From NCBI RefSeq assembly GCF_964275005.1, contig NC_092690.1, positions 4,814,836 to 4,878,835 of the forward strand: a stretch of 64,000 nt of DNA, in the 5' to 3' direction. A model generated the notes under the pieces. It worked only from the letters and a program-made list of their open reading frames with translations. It had not been told where the DNA came from and made no database searches. Below are positions 37,616-51,087 of this stretch, piece after piece; positions within the stretch are counted from its first letter, which is position 1; every line of letters begins with the position of its first letter. The stretch comes from Diadema setosum (Eukaryota; Echinodermata; Echinoidea; Diadematoida; Diadematidae). A program made the translations under genes and the position numbers.

Positions 37616-40600
37616 ATATGTATGCATGCGGTACAACCACAGTAATCTTCTGGGCAATCCATCCAATTTGCTTTGATTTACAATGTATGCCAAAGCCAAA
37701 TTCACACCGGCAAATATTTCTTCTTAAAACTGCTTTCTCTTTTAATAGTACATTATAGTCACAGCATTGGTTGCACAAGATAAAGCCTTGATTTTTCTTC
37801 TCATTATTTGCTGTTACTCTAGAGCAAGTCTTCTACAAAGTGAAGCAAGAAATCCATAATCTACTGAAATGGATAAACAGTCACAAATAGAAACAGTCTC
37901 CCTACATTATAATGCTATGATAGAACATTTGAATTTCATAATTTCTTTGTAGTACAAAAGAATATATACATACACCTTTTTCTTCACTTGATGCGTTCAT
38001 ACAATGTATATCACACAATCAAAAGATTCAGTTAATTACCTAAATTAGTAAAAGACATAATTTTCTTAAGTAGTAAATGCACAACTAAAATGCCATCAGA
38101 AACTAATTAAAGGAATGATCACTTTTAAGTGTACAAAATGTGTAATTCATGATTTCTTATAAAAAAAAAAAAAAAATGACAACACACCACTCCAGCCTAA
38201 ATTGAAACAGAATTTTGCCTGCTCACGATGTACTCACAAAAACAATAACCCCCAACATGGGCAAGACAAGGTCAATCATGCAGCCTCATCTATAACAGAG
38301 TGTCTTGCATCCGTGCATTCCTCATATTTTGTTGATTTCTTTTCAATCGGATGCAAAAGAAATAAAACGAAAGTGTTGCACATAGATTTGCACAACCAAA
38401 TGCCATGTCTGCTGCCCTCTTCTGGTGGAGTGATGTCCAGCTTTACAAAGACTGGCGGAGCAATGGAAGTGGGGATAATAAATCCATTACCTTGCACATT
38501 TCTTTGAATAAAGTGCATGAAAGGCATCAATTCTCTTATATAAGCAAAAGAGAAAGAGAGAGAGATATATATATAAAAACTAAACATATTTGTCTCTTTA
38601 AATGCAGCAACACTTCATAGTGTGTACATTGTACATGATCTTCAAAGCATTTAATACGGAAATATGTATATCCCTTTGGTACCCATTTACGCACAAATGT
38701 GCGTTCAGGCAAAAATGAATCCTAATATCAGTGAAATTCTTACATTCTCTTACGCAGACAGAGAGAGATACCTAACTTTTCCAGTGAACCTCTGCAGAAT
38801 CGGGGGGACTGACGTTGTGCGTTTGAGCAAATCATACAAAAATGACCATCCAGTAACTGATTCAGGTGTGCAAATGTGGCACGCAAGGGGTTTAAATGAT
38901 TCTGCATATTGAACTCTTGCTGGTAGTAGAATTTGAAGCTTCTACTGCCACTGCAGACAATGTGGGATAAAGCCTTTGTTGCTACACAAGTATGTATGTT
39001 AAACTTCTACAAGGACTTGTTTGCCTGCTGTGATTTTTGTTTTGTTTTGATTGGAACCTTTGGTCTACCACATACAGGTTTCCTGTGTTTAAATCATATT
39101 TCAAAGTTCATGATGCAAACATCTTTACAATAACAACATATTTTGCCTTTTCTCAACATTCAGCATTTCAATATATTTAGTATCATGGCCTGATGAAATG
39201 ACAGAATTTATACAGTATGTAATGCTTTCCTTTAAAAAAAAAACAAAAAAACAAAAAAAAAACAATAGGAGATTCTACTATTCATAGTAATGTGATAGGA
39301 AAGTTAAGACTTTACTGCAAAGATATGCTTTTCATGGAAAAGACAGAGTAACAAACTAATTGCTCTCAAAATATCGTGCAATGTTCTGCTACAGCTCAAA
39401 GGCAGAAATACACAGCTAATAAATCCTCACGAGAGATCCCAAGCTTCAAATTGTAAAGAGACCTGCTCTTTTCGAAGGTGATAGACACTCGGCATAATCA
39501 CTCTTTTTACACAGAAAGTGTACAGCACTTTTAAATGTGCATACTCTTCACCAATGTTTTCCACTATGAAGTCTGAGTATATGAGTAACACAACACATAT
39601 AATAATAGCATGTGGATGATGACAAAAAAAGGTGCGTACATTGCCTTCTATCCCACTATTCTGGTAGATTGAGAGATATGAAACAGATAAATCAGCCTAT
39701 AATAGAAAAAAAGAACAAACAAACATAGAAACAAACAAGCAAATGTAGTTTTATTTCAAAAAAGTGAAGAATCAAATAACCAATCTTCACATGCGGTACA
39801 TAATTTGTGAATTATGAAGACAATATACCTCAGAGATTTTTTTTTTTTTTACTTTGCATTCTTATGTTACACCTCTTGCAACTGTCTGGCAGGCAGAAAC
39901 CTTGTGCAGTCTCTAATAAACTGTCAAACTGTTCAGAGTTGAGACTGCTTTCTGACAGAGCAGGTGATAAACTAAAATAATATGAAGTTTTGGAAAAGTT
40001 TAGTTTGTTTTCTTCTTTTGTTTTTCTCCTTTCTTTTGCCTCTCCTTTCCTTTTTTTTTTTTTTTGGTCATTTTCACATTAAAGGTCCAGTTTACCTTTG
40101 GGAGCAGTGATTTCAAAAATTTTCAAGATATCATATTTGATGCATATGTGTAGGTCTGTTGTATCATAAAACATCCTACCATATGAAATATTTGCAATAA
40201 AACCTAAAATATAAGGAGATATCAGGGTTTTTCTCAATAAACCGTAACTGTATACGGTTTAGTCTGGAAAATTTTTTATTATAACTATTGTTCACATTTT
40301 GTGTATTTAACAACACTTAACATCGATTATACGGATTCAAATTTTGACAGTGGTTGTTTCTATCCCTAACTCACATTTTAGAACTATTTTATAGCACTAA
40401 TGCTTTCATCTGCAAATGGTAAATTATGCCTTTAACTGATGCCCTAATCTCGATGAAAGTCATACAAAGGCATATGGGGTTGTGCTTACATTATATGACT
40501 ATGTATGGTGGCTTTAAAGAGCAAATTATCTGTTAGACACATAATTATTAGGCCTAGCTTTTATCTTTTAAAACACTGGAATAGAAAGTGGGACATTTTA

Positions 40601-42351
40601 TTTCATACATGAAAAATGTAGTAAGCTGTCATATAGGACCAATGTGACTATCTTCGTTTTATATGACCTTTCAGTTTTTAAGGCATACCGTCTAATAATT
40701 GTTAAGTCTTTTTATCTAACTTGCCTTGACATGAGTAAAGTTGGGAGTACAATACATGTATTTCTCGGCTGCTGAAATGTCTCTGTACATACCATTCATA
40801 TACCTAGTTATTGTTGGCTGGTACGACCTGCATTTGAAAAAGAATCAATATACTGTACATGGCAACTTATTGTTTAGAATATAAATGCTGACATTATACA
40901 TGCATGGGCCCAGCTGGTAAATGCCAGCTTAGCTTGTTAATATTCTCTAGTTCGATTCTAAGTGTCATTTGTACGTCTGGATGTGGTTTTTGTTATGTAC
41001 AGTGCTTTGTTGGTGCCCACCACGCATTGGGGTGATTGAAAAGTAAAGTACTCCTTTATTACTCATGCCGAGCTCACTAGCAGTAGCTGACAGTCAATGG
41101 GGGAAAAGAATATTGCCCAGTCAATGGGGGAAAAGAATATTGCCCAGCCAAGGGGCATATTCAGGAATATTGCCCGAGCAACAGGACTACCATACCACAC
41201 TCAGAGATTACCGCAAATCAAGCGGTGACTGGCAACTGAGAGAGATTGCCAAAGTGGCAGAGACTCCAACTCTACCGTTTTTAGAAGGAAATCTCTAGCT
41301 CTGAGTCAATTTATTTCAAAATCTCAAGTTCTCCCATTTGGGGAAGAATTTCTTCTGCCCTAGCTGTGCGTCTCTCATGTCAGAGGCAAGTTCTCCCGCT
41401 CAAAATTAAGCTTTCTTCCGCACATCTTTACTTTTGTCATACAGTACACGTTCAAAAATAAGGCTAAGATGGAACGAGAGAGCATCTATAACCCTAGAGC
41501 TTCCAGGGCACTTTAAGCAGACCCTGGACCCTGGCCGCAAAGGATGCTGTGGCTTTGTGCTCCTGACATGCTATGCGTGACGTGCACACAACATTGTACA
41601 TCGGTTCACGCAACTAAGGTCTCCAATTTTGCTTGAGGGTCCAGGCGGGAGAATCTCTCATGACCACCATCTGAGTAGCAACAGTGTGGCCTCCCATGTT
41701 TTTTGACCACGATGTCATGATAATCACTATATTTGTTACATTTGCGTAACTATTACAACATTCTGCTACTGTACTGAAGGAAACAAAAACACAAATCATA
41801 AAATCCGAGGCAGCAGGGCAGTACATTAAGGTCACTGCATCCAAGCCTTGAGGCAAACTGCTTTGCTCTTGTGCTGCATACAAAGCATTCAGAACAGCAC
41901 AACTGTTTCTGTGATCAACAATTTTCCACCATATCCCGGGGCATCAATGCTCATACCAATCAACAAGGTAGGAAAACAAAAATATATGAATAAAATGAAA
42001 AAAAAAAAATTCATTCTATGCCCATCATTGATACACACGGAATATTCACAAGTCAGTTAGCGTCATGAAGACCTTTGACAACTACAACTAAAAACGCAAT
42101 GATGAAAGATACGAGAAAGATATTGGCCACTAATGGCAGAGGCCACAGAAATCCTTCCAGTGGTGAAAGAATGCTCCTGAAGAGCCCCACTCCATCTCAT
42201 TAGCAGCTTTTGTCATTGTCGGCTAGTCGACATGCAAATAAGTGCACGAGAAAACATAAGATGGGACACATAAAAAGGATAAGTGCAGCAAAAGCAGAGC
42301 TTTCTTTTGATTTCAAGATTAACAGGAAGGAGGAGGAGGGGATCGGGGGGT

Positions 42352-42726
42352 TTAAGTAGATGAATGACCGGGGTGGGTGAGTTCCTTGAGGATGCGGCGC
42401 GCCATGGGAACGTTATTTTGGGTGATGTCCAGCGCCTTCATGACCTCGCCCCGGCTGAAGCCTTCTTGGGTCAGCACCCGCACAATTGCTTCCAGACTGT
42501 CCCCATTGCTGCCACCCCCAGGGGCTCCGGGCGGGAGCGGCGGCGGGGGCGTGGGCAGCGGCCGCGTGTTGCTGCTGCTGGAGGGCGTGGCCGGATGATG
42601 GGGATGATGATGGTGGAGGTGTCCGGTGGTGGGAGGGACGGCCGGCGGCGGGCGAGGCTGGGAGGGGAGAGGTGGGGGTGGGACGGCGGGGGCTACACCC
42701 CCGGCTGGTAGACCGGGCGGGGATGT
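42352..42726 (-). CDS. cbl: CBL-family last coding exon, UBA domain
   Basis: The acceptor TTTCTCCTTCCAG precedes a phase-0 exon of 124 residues plus TAA. A Pro/His/Ser-rich stretch (PPPPLPSQPRPPP, a His cluster, PPPPLPPG) leads to a UBA domain at about residues 498-540 of the partial protein. The UBA ends ALDITQNNVPMARRILKEL and stops eight residues before the C-terminus. The ALxIxQNNVxxARxIL pattern and the terminal position match CBL and CBLB UBA domains well. In the family this domain binds ubiquitin or mediates dimerisation; binding here is inferred. This exon is the main evidence for the gene's identity. Codons are strongly GC-rich relative to the flanks. Confidence 0.82.
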   Translation of the reverse strand, partial: TSPPGLPAGGVAPAVPPPPLPSQPRPPPAVPPTTGHLHHHHPHHPATPSSSSNTRPLPTPPPPLPPGAPGGGSNGDSLEAIVRVLTQEGFSRGEVMKALDITQNNVPMARRILKELTHPGHSST

Positions 42727-43702
42727 CTGGAAGGAGAAATAAATGGGAGAAAAACAAGAAAAGGAGAGAGATGGAATGATGAAGAATATCAATAAAGTAA
42801 TAAAAGAATGTTGCATTCGACATTTTTACAACAATAACTCCAAATCCAGGCAAAATTAACATCAGTCTTGTGCTACAACATCGGAACTATTCTGAATTTA
42901 CAAAATTTTGTACAAGCAAAAAAGATACTATTGTACAATGGACACCTGCATATACCCATGGCTACATTCGAATGGACTGGAAAACTCGAAAGGAGTGGAA
43001 TAAATGCACACTGTGCATTTTAATACATATACATGTACACAGAATATGTATACATACATGTACACCCTCTACTCCAACATCAGTTGTACAGCTGCAAATA
43101 AAAAACCCTGAACAGTCTGCTGTGGCATTTTCAAGTCAGTAAACCGTGACCAGATTATGTTACATTGATCCAATCTTCAACACGAAGCAAAGAAAACTTT
43201 TCTCTTTGGTATAAACTGCATCAAGTTTCACTGTGACATGCAGTACACAACTTTAAACAAAAAGAGTAAAGCACACGCAAAGGAGAAATAACATGTTCAT
43301 TGCAAGACACTACTGGAAAAAAAAAAAGAACAGAAAAACAAACTATCAGAGAGAGGGCACCTCCTACCTCTCTCAATCAGAGTCACATGACATCAAAAAA
43401 TTCGCCAGGACATAACAAATGAGAAAGCAACAAATATCAAATGAGCAGGAGTTACTTTGACTGCATACCATGCAGTAACACCAACAACTCTTTGCACACG
43501 CTAAAAGATCACCATGCAAAACTGTCCCTGGACTATTTCCCCTGGCCATTACCACCGTTGGTCAACTACACTCTCTGGCGGTTCTTACCCCCAGGGGGGC
43601 AAAATACTTTGTATCCAAGGAGTCCTTGCCCAATACTATGCATGCAGATGAAGACAATTGAATCACATCCACCCTCTTCATACATGGAGGCCAGATCATT
43701 AT

Positions 43703-44091
43703 AGGGAGCGTATAGTTTTGGTTGAGACCTAACAACAGGTTTCTAATATTATTTTTTGGCAAGATAATGAGAAACCTCTCATAAAATATGAAAGAGCATG
43801 TAATTCCAAGAGGGATCCAACATTCACTTGATGAAAATCACTTCTAAAATGGCTGAGACATCCAAAAAAGAGCATTCCTAATAAAAAGCGGGACCCACCT
43901 TTAATTAGGATCGCTTTGTTTTACTTTGTTTTTGGATGTTTCAGTGATTCCAAAACTGATTTTCATCTACATAAACTTTGAATTTCTCTTAGAATGGCAT
44001 GCTCTGTACTATATTTTGTAAGTAGTTTCTTGGCATCTCACAAAAAAGTTAACAGCCCAATCCTCATTTCCACCAATACTATACCATCCCT
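43703..44091. mobile_element. TTAA MITE (AGGGATG family), copy C
   Basis: The left end AGGGAGCGTATAGTTTTGGT and the right end ..TACTATACCATCCCT are inverted complements. TTAA follows the right end (44092-44095); the left copy has decayed (ATT AT). The interior closely follows copy A, for example AAGATAATGAGAAACCTC. Confidence 0.75.
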
Positions 44092-44364
44092 TTAAGGGGC
44101 GCAAAGCAACAATAACAAAAGGCAAAGAGAGTTTGGGTCAGATTACAGTCGCATCATTCGGAGAAGTTAGCAAGGCAAACGGGAAAAATGTATACACATG
44201 TACAAACTTTCCCCCTAAAAGACTAGTAATCTATGAGCATTGACACTGTAAAGCAGCTTATGTCATTTCCTTGTTTGAACATCACGGCACCAGTATACCA
44301 TACAAGGCAGCATTTCAGTATACAGAGACAGTTGAGGAATGCAAAGGGGTGAAAAAAAAAAAGG

Positions 44365-44848
44365 TAATTCTCGGTATCGCCAATGCGCAGAAAATTTCTG
44401 CGCTATCACAGATGCACTTTGGGATCCCTCAGTGCCAATGTCGTTTCTGATTGGTTTGTCCATTGTCTTAGTTCCAATGCAATTCAATGCAATTTTCGTC
44501 TGCTTTTCTTTCGTTGCTGCTTTTTTTCTTCACTTAGAATTCGACTAAAAAAGAGCGCTTAGAATTCGACTAAAAAAGAATTTAAAATTTCCAAATTTTA
44601 TTGATTTGCGGTCGCTAGAGATATGGTTCACCACTGCACGACTTCAGTGTGCTGGTCACATGATGAAAAGCGAAGAAATCTTCAACAAAAAATACCCCTG
44701 GATAAAGACTGAACGTGACCTGAGTGCATTGTATTATGCAGCCAAAACCAGAACAAGTTTTTCTCCTGGGCTATCCCATAATGCATTTAAAATGCTGCTC
44801 TTCGCACGGCACCTAGGTATTGGCGATACCGAGAATTACACCTGCCAA
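44365..44848. mobile_element. MITE with TAATTCTCGGTATCGCCAAT ends
   Basis: The 20-bp ends at 44365-44384 and 44829-44848 are perfect inverted complements. Inside is a direct duplication of CTTAGAATTCGACTAAAAAA around 44533-44578. A short ORF inside shows no family I recognise. Confidence 0.78.
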
Positions 44849-45129
44849 GCAAATTAAGACAAAAACACATCAACTGAATTTTCCTCCTCTGTGATTACCC
44901 TCCACGGTATTTTACATTGATATCTACAATGGTTTTATAATCGTTTGGTTATAAATGTCCAATTCTAGCTGGTTGAATAATCACCATCTCTTGACACCGG
45001 TAATTATGAAAACCTTCAGATTCATTCTCAATGTGTTGACCTTTGACCTTGAATACATTTCATACCAAGCATACGCCTGTCCTAACAAAATACCGGGTCA
45101 CATGATATTCGTGCACCAAATATGACTTA

Positions 45130-45375
45130 ATTAGATTTGTATAAGGATCAAAGGTTTGAAGGATAGCTCATTACCGGGATTAATGGTAAATCATTATCAG
45201 GATAAAAGGTTATACAATGCATTATGATACAAATTGAAGGTTAGATTATAATAAATACATATGGTTTAGATTATAATAATGATTAAGGGTGAGAATGTGA
45301 TAAGGATTAAAGGTTACATTATGATGAGGGACAACAGTTAGATTATTATGAGGATTAAAGGTTATTAAGAGAAGG
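45130..45375. repeat. Degenerate minisatellite, AGGATTAAAGGTTA units
   Basis: Units such as AGGATTAAAGGTTA, GATTATAATAA and ATTATGAGGATTAAAGG recur at irregular spacing of about 30-40 bases. It is intronic in the CBL-family gene. Confidence 0.55.
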
Positions 45376-46234
45376 AATAGAGAAAGAATGACTCTATGGC
45401 CTTCCATGTCAACCCTGTGACCTTTGACCTTTGACATAACAGCCTAAAGAAAAAAGAAAAAAAGCAAGAGCCAATTCATTCTTTCTTTGCCTGGATGTGA
45501 ATATTAAAAAAAAAAAAAAGAGTTTCACAAATGAATGCCATCTAAAGTGTTTCTTTTGTTTTGTTGTAACCATGAATTCGTCATTTATCAATGAAAGCAT
45601 CTCAAAACTAAATAGCCTGCAAAGTCATACACAGTTCAAAACTGGAGGCACTAGAGAGATATTGGGGGGGTGGGATGCGGAAGCAGAGTGGGGGAAAAAA
45701 AAAAGTGGGACAGCAGACCGAGGGAGAGAGCAGGGGAAGGATGGGCTAGGAGAGAGAGTACAATCATGGAATGTACTCACAATCTTTCATGAACAAAAAA
45801 CACTTTTCATTCAAGCATTTGCTACATTGAGTCCGATAAAAAAAAGGAAACAATTGAGAAGAAAATTTGAATGCACATTTGCCCTCTTCGCAAAACAAGA
45901 ACCGCCTCACAGCTGGGAAACACGAAGCGTTCTGCAGGCGAAGAGGCACGGTGAATAGTCATTTCTCTTACCAGTCGGCACGGAAACGGGCCATGAAGTG
46001 TTAGAGAGCTAATGTACGGCGTGCACGAGAAAGGTGAAAGGTTACGGCGTTAGTAGACTCAGGTTTTCAGACCATTCATTCATTCATTCATTTATGTGGT
46101 ATGGGTTAATAGACAAGGACTTCACACACATAAAACAAAAAATGAATAATTGAATATAAATGCATGTTCACAAAATGCATTTTGGTCAAGAGGATGCCTT
46201 GGCTAGTTGCACAAGTCACCTTTTTGGGGGCACT

Positions 46235-46331
46235 TCGACCCATTGAGGACAGTTTGAGTTTGCTACAACACACATTTCCCATAGACACTTGACCGAGTAT
46301 ACTCCGACAGGACTCATCCTCAACGGGTCAA
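46235..46331. mobile_element. 97-bp hairpin element, copy 3
   Basis: The left arm TTCGACCCATTGAGGACAG pairs with the right arm CTCATCCTCAACGGGTCAAA. The core CACATTTCCCATAGACACTTG matches the copies at 8846 and 28316. Confidence 0.75.
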
Positions 46332-46479
46332 AGATTCCATACATTTCAGATGCAATTTAATTCAAGTCTGTCCACTGCTCATACCATCATCAGATGCAAT
46401 GGTGGATGAGTACAGATGTGAATGTTACTAAACCACAAATCAGAGCAATAAATCAGTGCTCACGATTAATATGTTAAAC

Positions 46480-46990
46480 TAGAGAAGCACTCTGAGAGCG
46501 CAGACCTCTGCCAAGCATGCAGCTCATTTCCACCACTGATCTTGTTCTTCCATAGAGATATCAGTGATTTCCACCCATACATACTTATAGCATTGTGTGA
46601 TGAAAGTCGCCCGATTTCCCAATATAGAAGTCTTTGTTATGTCATAAACCCTCAGCTGCACGGTGCGCCTTGCCCTAGCAGAAACTAGAGCACGCACTTT
46701 AGTGCGCGCATGCAAACCTCAAATACGCGCAGCCTGAACTCCAAGTTCATTGACCCTACCTGCCAAAATGTCAAAAATCCTTCATAAATTCCCCTAAAAT
46801 TCTCGGATCACTACCAAAATTTAATTGTTTGTTACTTATGTCATTCTCAGGCTCTCCTGTAAGTTTCATCCAAATCCGTTTACTACTTTTTGAGTTATTT
46901 TGCACAATGATAAACTACAATGTAACTAACTAACAAACAAACCAACGGTAACGAAAACATAACCTCCTCCCTCGGCGGAGGTAATTATGG
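46480..46990. repeat. Probable retroposed repeat ending CTCGGCGGAGGTAA
   Basis: The sequence reads through TCCAAATCCGTTTACTACTT, a segment with ACTAACAAACAAACC, then CATAACCTCC and the terminal word TCGGCGGAGGTAAT. This combination is common in marine invertebrate interspersed repeats. The left border is uncertain, and the class (SINE or LINE tail) is inference. Confidence 0.5.
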
Positions 46991-48207
46991 ACTAGTACAT
47001 GTACCAGGTATACAGACATTGCCTTTGAAGACGTGTAATGTAACACTTCACATCCCTGCTGGAGTCATACAGTGTATATTCCTCAAGAGATCATATTTCC
47101 TACAAGAGCCCAGCGCTGAAGGAAAACATCTCAAGGGGAAATATAACTCCCAATAGATTGTCAGGCATTACATTACAACGACTATTTGATGTGTTATGTA
47201 CATATAGGCCTATGTGGTTGAAATATTTCAGGCTTTCACCATTGACAAACAGTCAAATTCTGGAATTATATCACCTTATGTGATGTTGCCGCTCGTAATA
47301 TAACAATTTTGATCCTTGCTGCGTTAGTCACATGATTACATTATAACAAACCATTAGACATGAATGCATGTACATGTAGGTCATCTAATGTTTCATAAAT
47401 ATATTCTTCCGTCTTGCCAGTTACGAAAAACCTTTATCTTGTAACTTGCACATGTGCATTGTTAATGAGTTTTGTTTTGTATTGTTTTGTTTTGTTTTGT
47501 TGTTGTTGTTTTTTTTTTCATTATTCCTTCTTTAATACACATACAGGAAGCAAAGTCCATAATCATGTTGCATTACCGCAACTTTCACACATCAGGGAAT
47601 CTTTTTAATGACAAACCATAATGACAACTCTGCTGACAAATTATCTCCACTATTAACTGAAGACTATTAAATTTGAGTGATGGTGATCACTCTAAAAGTG
47701 AAACCGCTCCTGCTTGTGAAAGTCATGTCGGGCATAATTACAAATACCTATACGGCATCTTCAGCCAGTCAAAGTCTGGCTGGCATTAGAAACTTAAACC
47801 ATGTGACAATTTAAACACTTTCTACAGGAAGGAAGGAGAAAATGGTATCCATGTGGTAAATACTGACAAAATTACAATTTACAGTAATATCTTCACTGCA
47901 CCAAGTACTTTCATTGGGGCATAGAATGATTATTTATAGATGTAATATTTGTAGGTGACAGTTTTTTAATTGCATTTCTACTATTAAAAGAGTTTAGTAG
48001 CAGCCCTCCCATTAAGTTGAAATCATGTATTCACACCTAATGCTTGAAATCAAATCTTTCAAAATTATACCATGTACAGACATGCATTGCTTAACTCGGA
48101 ACATAATGTTCGGACAAGAAATACCCTGTAGGAATTTCTTGATATGAGAATAGTACCAACTGAAATACTGTGGTTATCTGTTACTATGGTATTTTGCCAA
48201 TGAAAAC

Positions 48208-48530
48208 GGGACCCTATTTCATAAAGCTGTTCGTACAGGTACGCATGACTTTACTAACACTGGAAAAGAAGTGCCAATATGTGTTCCAATTTTTTAAATA
48301 CACACATGTATGTTTTAACAGAGTACAGCTATCAATTCATCTACATTGCTTGAGCAAAATTTCATTTTCTTTCTAAAAGCTTGTTGTAAAATGTATGAAT
48401 ACATCATCTGCAAATTTCAACTTTAGCTATTGAAATTAACAAAGATTAGGAAACCCACTTGGTTTGCCATATTTAAGCTGTTTGTAAGGTCGTGCGTAAC
48501 TTTACGAACAGCTTTTTGAAACAGGGCCCT
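48208..48530. mobile_element. MITE with GGGCCCTGTTTCA-type ends
   Basis: The left end GGGACCCTATTTCATAAAGC and the reverse complement of the right end, AGGGCCCTGTTTCAAAAAGC, match, and CTGTTCGTAMAG follows in both. No coding capacity. Confidence 0.75.
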
Positions 48531-49528
48531 GTGATGACAAATCAGTTCCAATGTGAATGCACATTACACTTGGTGAAACTTGGAGGAAAAAAGAAGAATG
48601 TTCATTGTAAAGTAATAGATTATTAAAGTTATGGCAAATTTCACCTTCCCCCTCGGCAAACCCCTCCAAGGGAACTCAACAACAATTTGTGTGTCATGGT
48701 AGTAAAATTACGTCGACAACATATATTCAGGAATACCATATTATGGATTATTCTTGTACTTGAAAAGAAGATGTGACCAGACTCTACCAAGAAGCGTGGG
48801 GACTCATATTTGCTTAAAATATCTCAATAACAATTCAAGAAATTAACCTTTCATCACAATAAAAAAATAAAAGAAATAAGGATTGAACAATTCCATTCAT
48901 ATTTTCTTGACACCTTTTTACTATTACATGCCATGTCACATTCTGTTGTAAATTATTAATCTAGAAAAAGGGGATGGAGAGGGGGTAAGGGAGCGAAAAT
49001 AGGGGTACATAGAGGGGGGGGGGGGGGCGGAAGATAACAAGCCAAGCTATCATATCAGTACAGAGATGTCATGTGTCACAAACACATTGAAATTATATAT
49101 TTTGTAAATTACTGAGCATTGTACTGTGGAGTAGTCACTTTTTCACATTCGTTATACCAACAACTACAACAACAACAAAATATTCAGTGTACATCATGTA
49201 TATACAGTAGTATGTACGCATATATTGTATATTATGTAACTCAAATATGAATATACATACATACATGTACATTGTACAACTACTGCTAAACACACGACTA
49301 TTAGCACCATGGTATCTCTAGTCATAGTCAGTAAAAGACCCAAAGACTGAACAAATAGGGTCAAGTGACCTGTCTCTCTGAGCGTGCTTCATGTAAGAGA
49401 CCATTCCATTCTATATTGAGGGGGTGCTAGAGATCTCAGTTCATATATATTACAAAACACACATGGCACACACAACACAAAACCTACCCACTGGGATAGC
49501 AACAATGGAACGGGCAGAGCCCACTCAC

Positions 49529-49677
49529 CTGTGGGGATGTTCTGTTCAAGAGTGGAGGGGTGGGACTGTTTGACGCTGCACTGGTGTTGTAGTTGACACC
49601 CCTCGGGAAGAGTGGATTCTGCTGCTGAGTAACAGGAGGCGTGGGTGGGAGGTTGTACTCTTCTGGAGGTTCGCGCA
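49529..49677 (-). CDS. cbl: CBL-family internal exon, EYNLP motif
   Basis: This 149-nt exon lies between the acceptor CTTTCACTTTCAG and the donor CACAG|GTGAGT. It starts in phase 1 (completing a Val codon) and ends in phase 0. It encodes about 49 residues, including EPPEEYNLPPTPP (Tyr at about 382 of the partial protein) and a Gln/Asn/Ser/Pro-rich remainder. YNLP fits the YxxP pattern that CRK-type SH2 domains bind when phosphorylated; that role is inferred from the family. Confidence 0.75.
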
Positions 49678-51087
49678 CTGAAAGTGAAAGTTGGTTCGAG
49701 ATCGAATAGGAGTGAAAGTTGGTCGAGAGGAGGAAAGACCATAGCTGTTTGGACACAATGCAATGAGCATTAATATATGTGACAAAAACTAAACTAGAGC
49801 ACAAAGGGGCACATTACTCATCGGATACCTCTGTCTCACTTTCATGGTTTATATTGCCTCTGAAAGCTCTACACTGGTGCCGACTTCAATATGCCGGCTC
49901 GTAAAAAGCATCATTTAAAACTGTGGTGGCTGCACTCCAGCAAACTGCCGAACATAGCCGTCTAGTCTGTATGCTGATGTTGACATGGAAAATTTAGAGG
50001 ATTGTGCTGTGAACTTCCAAGAGTTTTATATAACAAATATCGCCATACTGATAAATCTAGAAAATGCTTTAGTTTGACACTGCTGTTCATACGTATCATA
50101 TAGCGAGGTGGGAAAATATTGGAATAAAGTTGTGTGGGGTATTCTTATTATCAGAGACAGTATGTGTATGTATCTTTAAAAAATTATATCTATGTTTTTA
50201 TATCCAACAGAAAGGTAACAGAAATACAAAGCATACGGATGTACATATAAATCATACAGGAATACAACAATTTGTAAGCAATGCAGATTATTAAAAGTTT
50301 TTATACAATAAGGGATGGGAACCTTAAAGGGGCATTCCAGACGATTTTCAAAATTTCACACCATGTAGTACATAAATCGACAGTTCCACGTAGAGATTTG
50401 TGGAATTATTGTCACAGTGGTCCTTGAGCAGAGAAACTAATTATACTAAACAGTGTTGATGACATAGAGCCTGACATATTTCAGGTATGCAATTCCATTA
50501 CAACCCCGCTTGCTTAACAATTTCACCTGTGTAGAATCTATGCATGCCGTGCATATCTTTTGTTTTGCTTCCTTGAGCCCCAACTCATGCATTCTTATGG
50601 TGAGGCTGCCATGTCATAACCCTTGTTCATTGCGATTTGTTATAAATTTTGAAAACATTCTTATTCCTCATTCCAATCACTATGAATTCTGAAACTCTGT
50701 ACTCGGTATATATAATTTACATTTGTATAGTTGTTCAAATGTAACAGTCTGAAAATCGTCTGGAGGTCTCCTTTAAAACAGCATTGCAGCATTCTGATGG
50801 CTGAAAAAGCGTATTTTTGGTGGAAAACATGATTTTTACCCCTTTTGCCATAGACATGCAAAGGTGTATAGTAATAATTTTTGGGAAAAAAAAAGAACAA
50901 TATTCGCCATGAAACCTTAAGCATTTTGGGTAAAATACAGGTGTAAGAACTGCAAAAAGTTTTTTTTAGCATCTCTGTACAATAAATACAATGAATAAAT
51001 GAACAGAGATGCTGCATATTTTGCAATGGCAACAAAAAGTAAGTACATCTACAGGAATATTATGTGTGACAAGTTTTCTCCCCAAAC
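49678..51087 (-). other. CBL intron with a MITE
   Basis: The donor at its 5' side is GTTTGG, weaker than the others. The intron contains the TTAA-flanked MITE at 50328-50772. No other exon is seen. Confidence 0.55.
50328..50772. mobile_element. TTAA MITE with CCAGACGATTTTCA ends
   Basis: TTAA lies at 50324-50327 and 50773-50776. The ends AGGGGCATTCCAGACGATTT and (reverse complement) AGGAGACCTCCAGACGATTT are matched over about 23 bp. It is 445 bp long with no ORF of note. Confidence 0.82.

Larger units (their letters stand above)
32095..42351. other. Non-coding: probable long CBL 3' UTR and intergenic spacer
   Basis: No exon is supported on either strand. Minus-strand AATAAA candidates (TTTATT on the plus strand) occur at about 41056, 41308 and 32216. 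The last could mark the far end of a very long 3' UTR, which is inference. The stretch holds four elements listed separately (33825-34105, 34362-35064, 35594-35775, 37149-37312), a CA microsatellite, poly-G runs near 36228 and 36906, and AT-rich unique DNA. Confidence 0.45.
42727..49528 (-). other. CBL last intron with several MITEs
   Basis: This intron is bounded by GTGAGTGGG and CTTCCAG. It holds MITEs at 43703, 44365, 46235 and 48208, a probable retroposed repeat at 46480-46990, and a degenerate minisatellite at 45130-45375 (GGATTAAAGGTTA-type units). Two inverted DR1-type AGGTCA pairs lie at 45037-45049 and 45418-45430. No further exon is supported. Confidence 0.6.

Noticed and set aside
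37475..37778. Cys/Val-rich open frames on the minus strand
   Set aside because: They are the reading of a CA microsatellite.
40080..40445. AAAGGTCCAGTTTACC segment that looks like a MITE left end
   Set aside because: No matching inverted right end was found, so it is not listed as an element.
42364..42779. Plus-strand Gly/Arg-rich open frames
   Set aside because: They are antisense to the CBL UBA exon, whose GC-rich codons leave the other strand open.
44606..44857. 83-codon open frame inside a MITE, considered as a transposase remnant
   Set aside because: I could not recognise any transposase motif, and it runs into the terminal repeat.
45497..45958. 153-codon plus-strand open frame
   Set aside because: Lys-rich start from a poly-A tract, no family resemblance and no splice context. 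It lies in a CBL intron.
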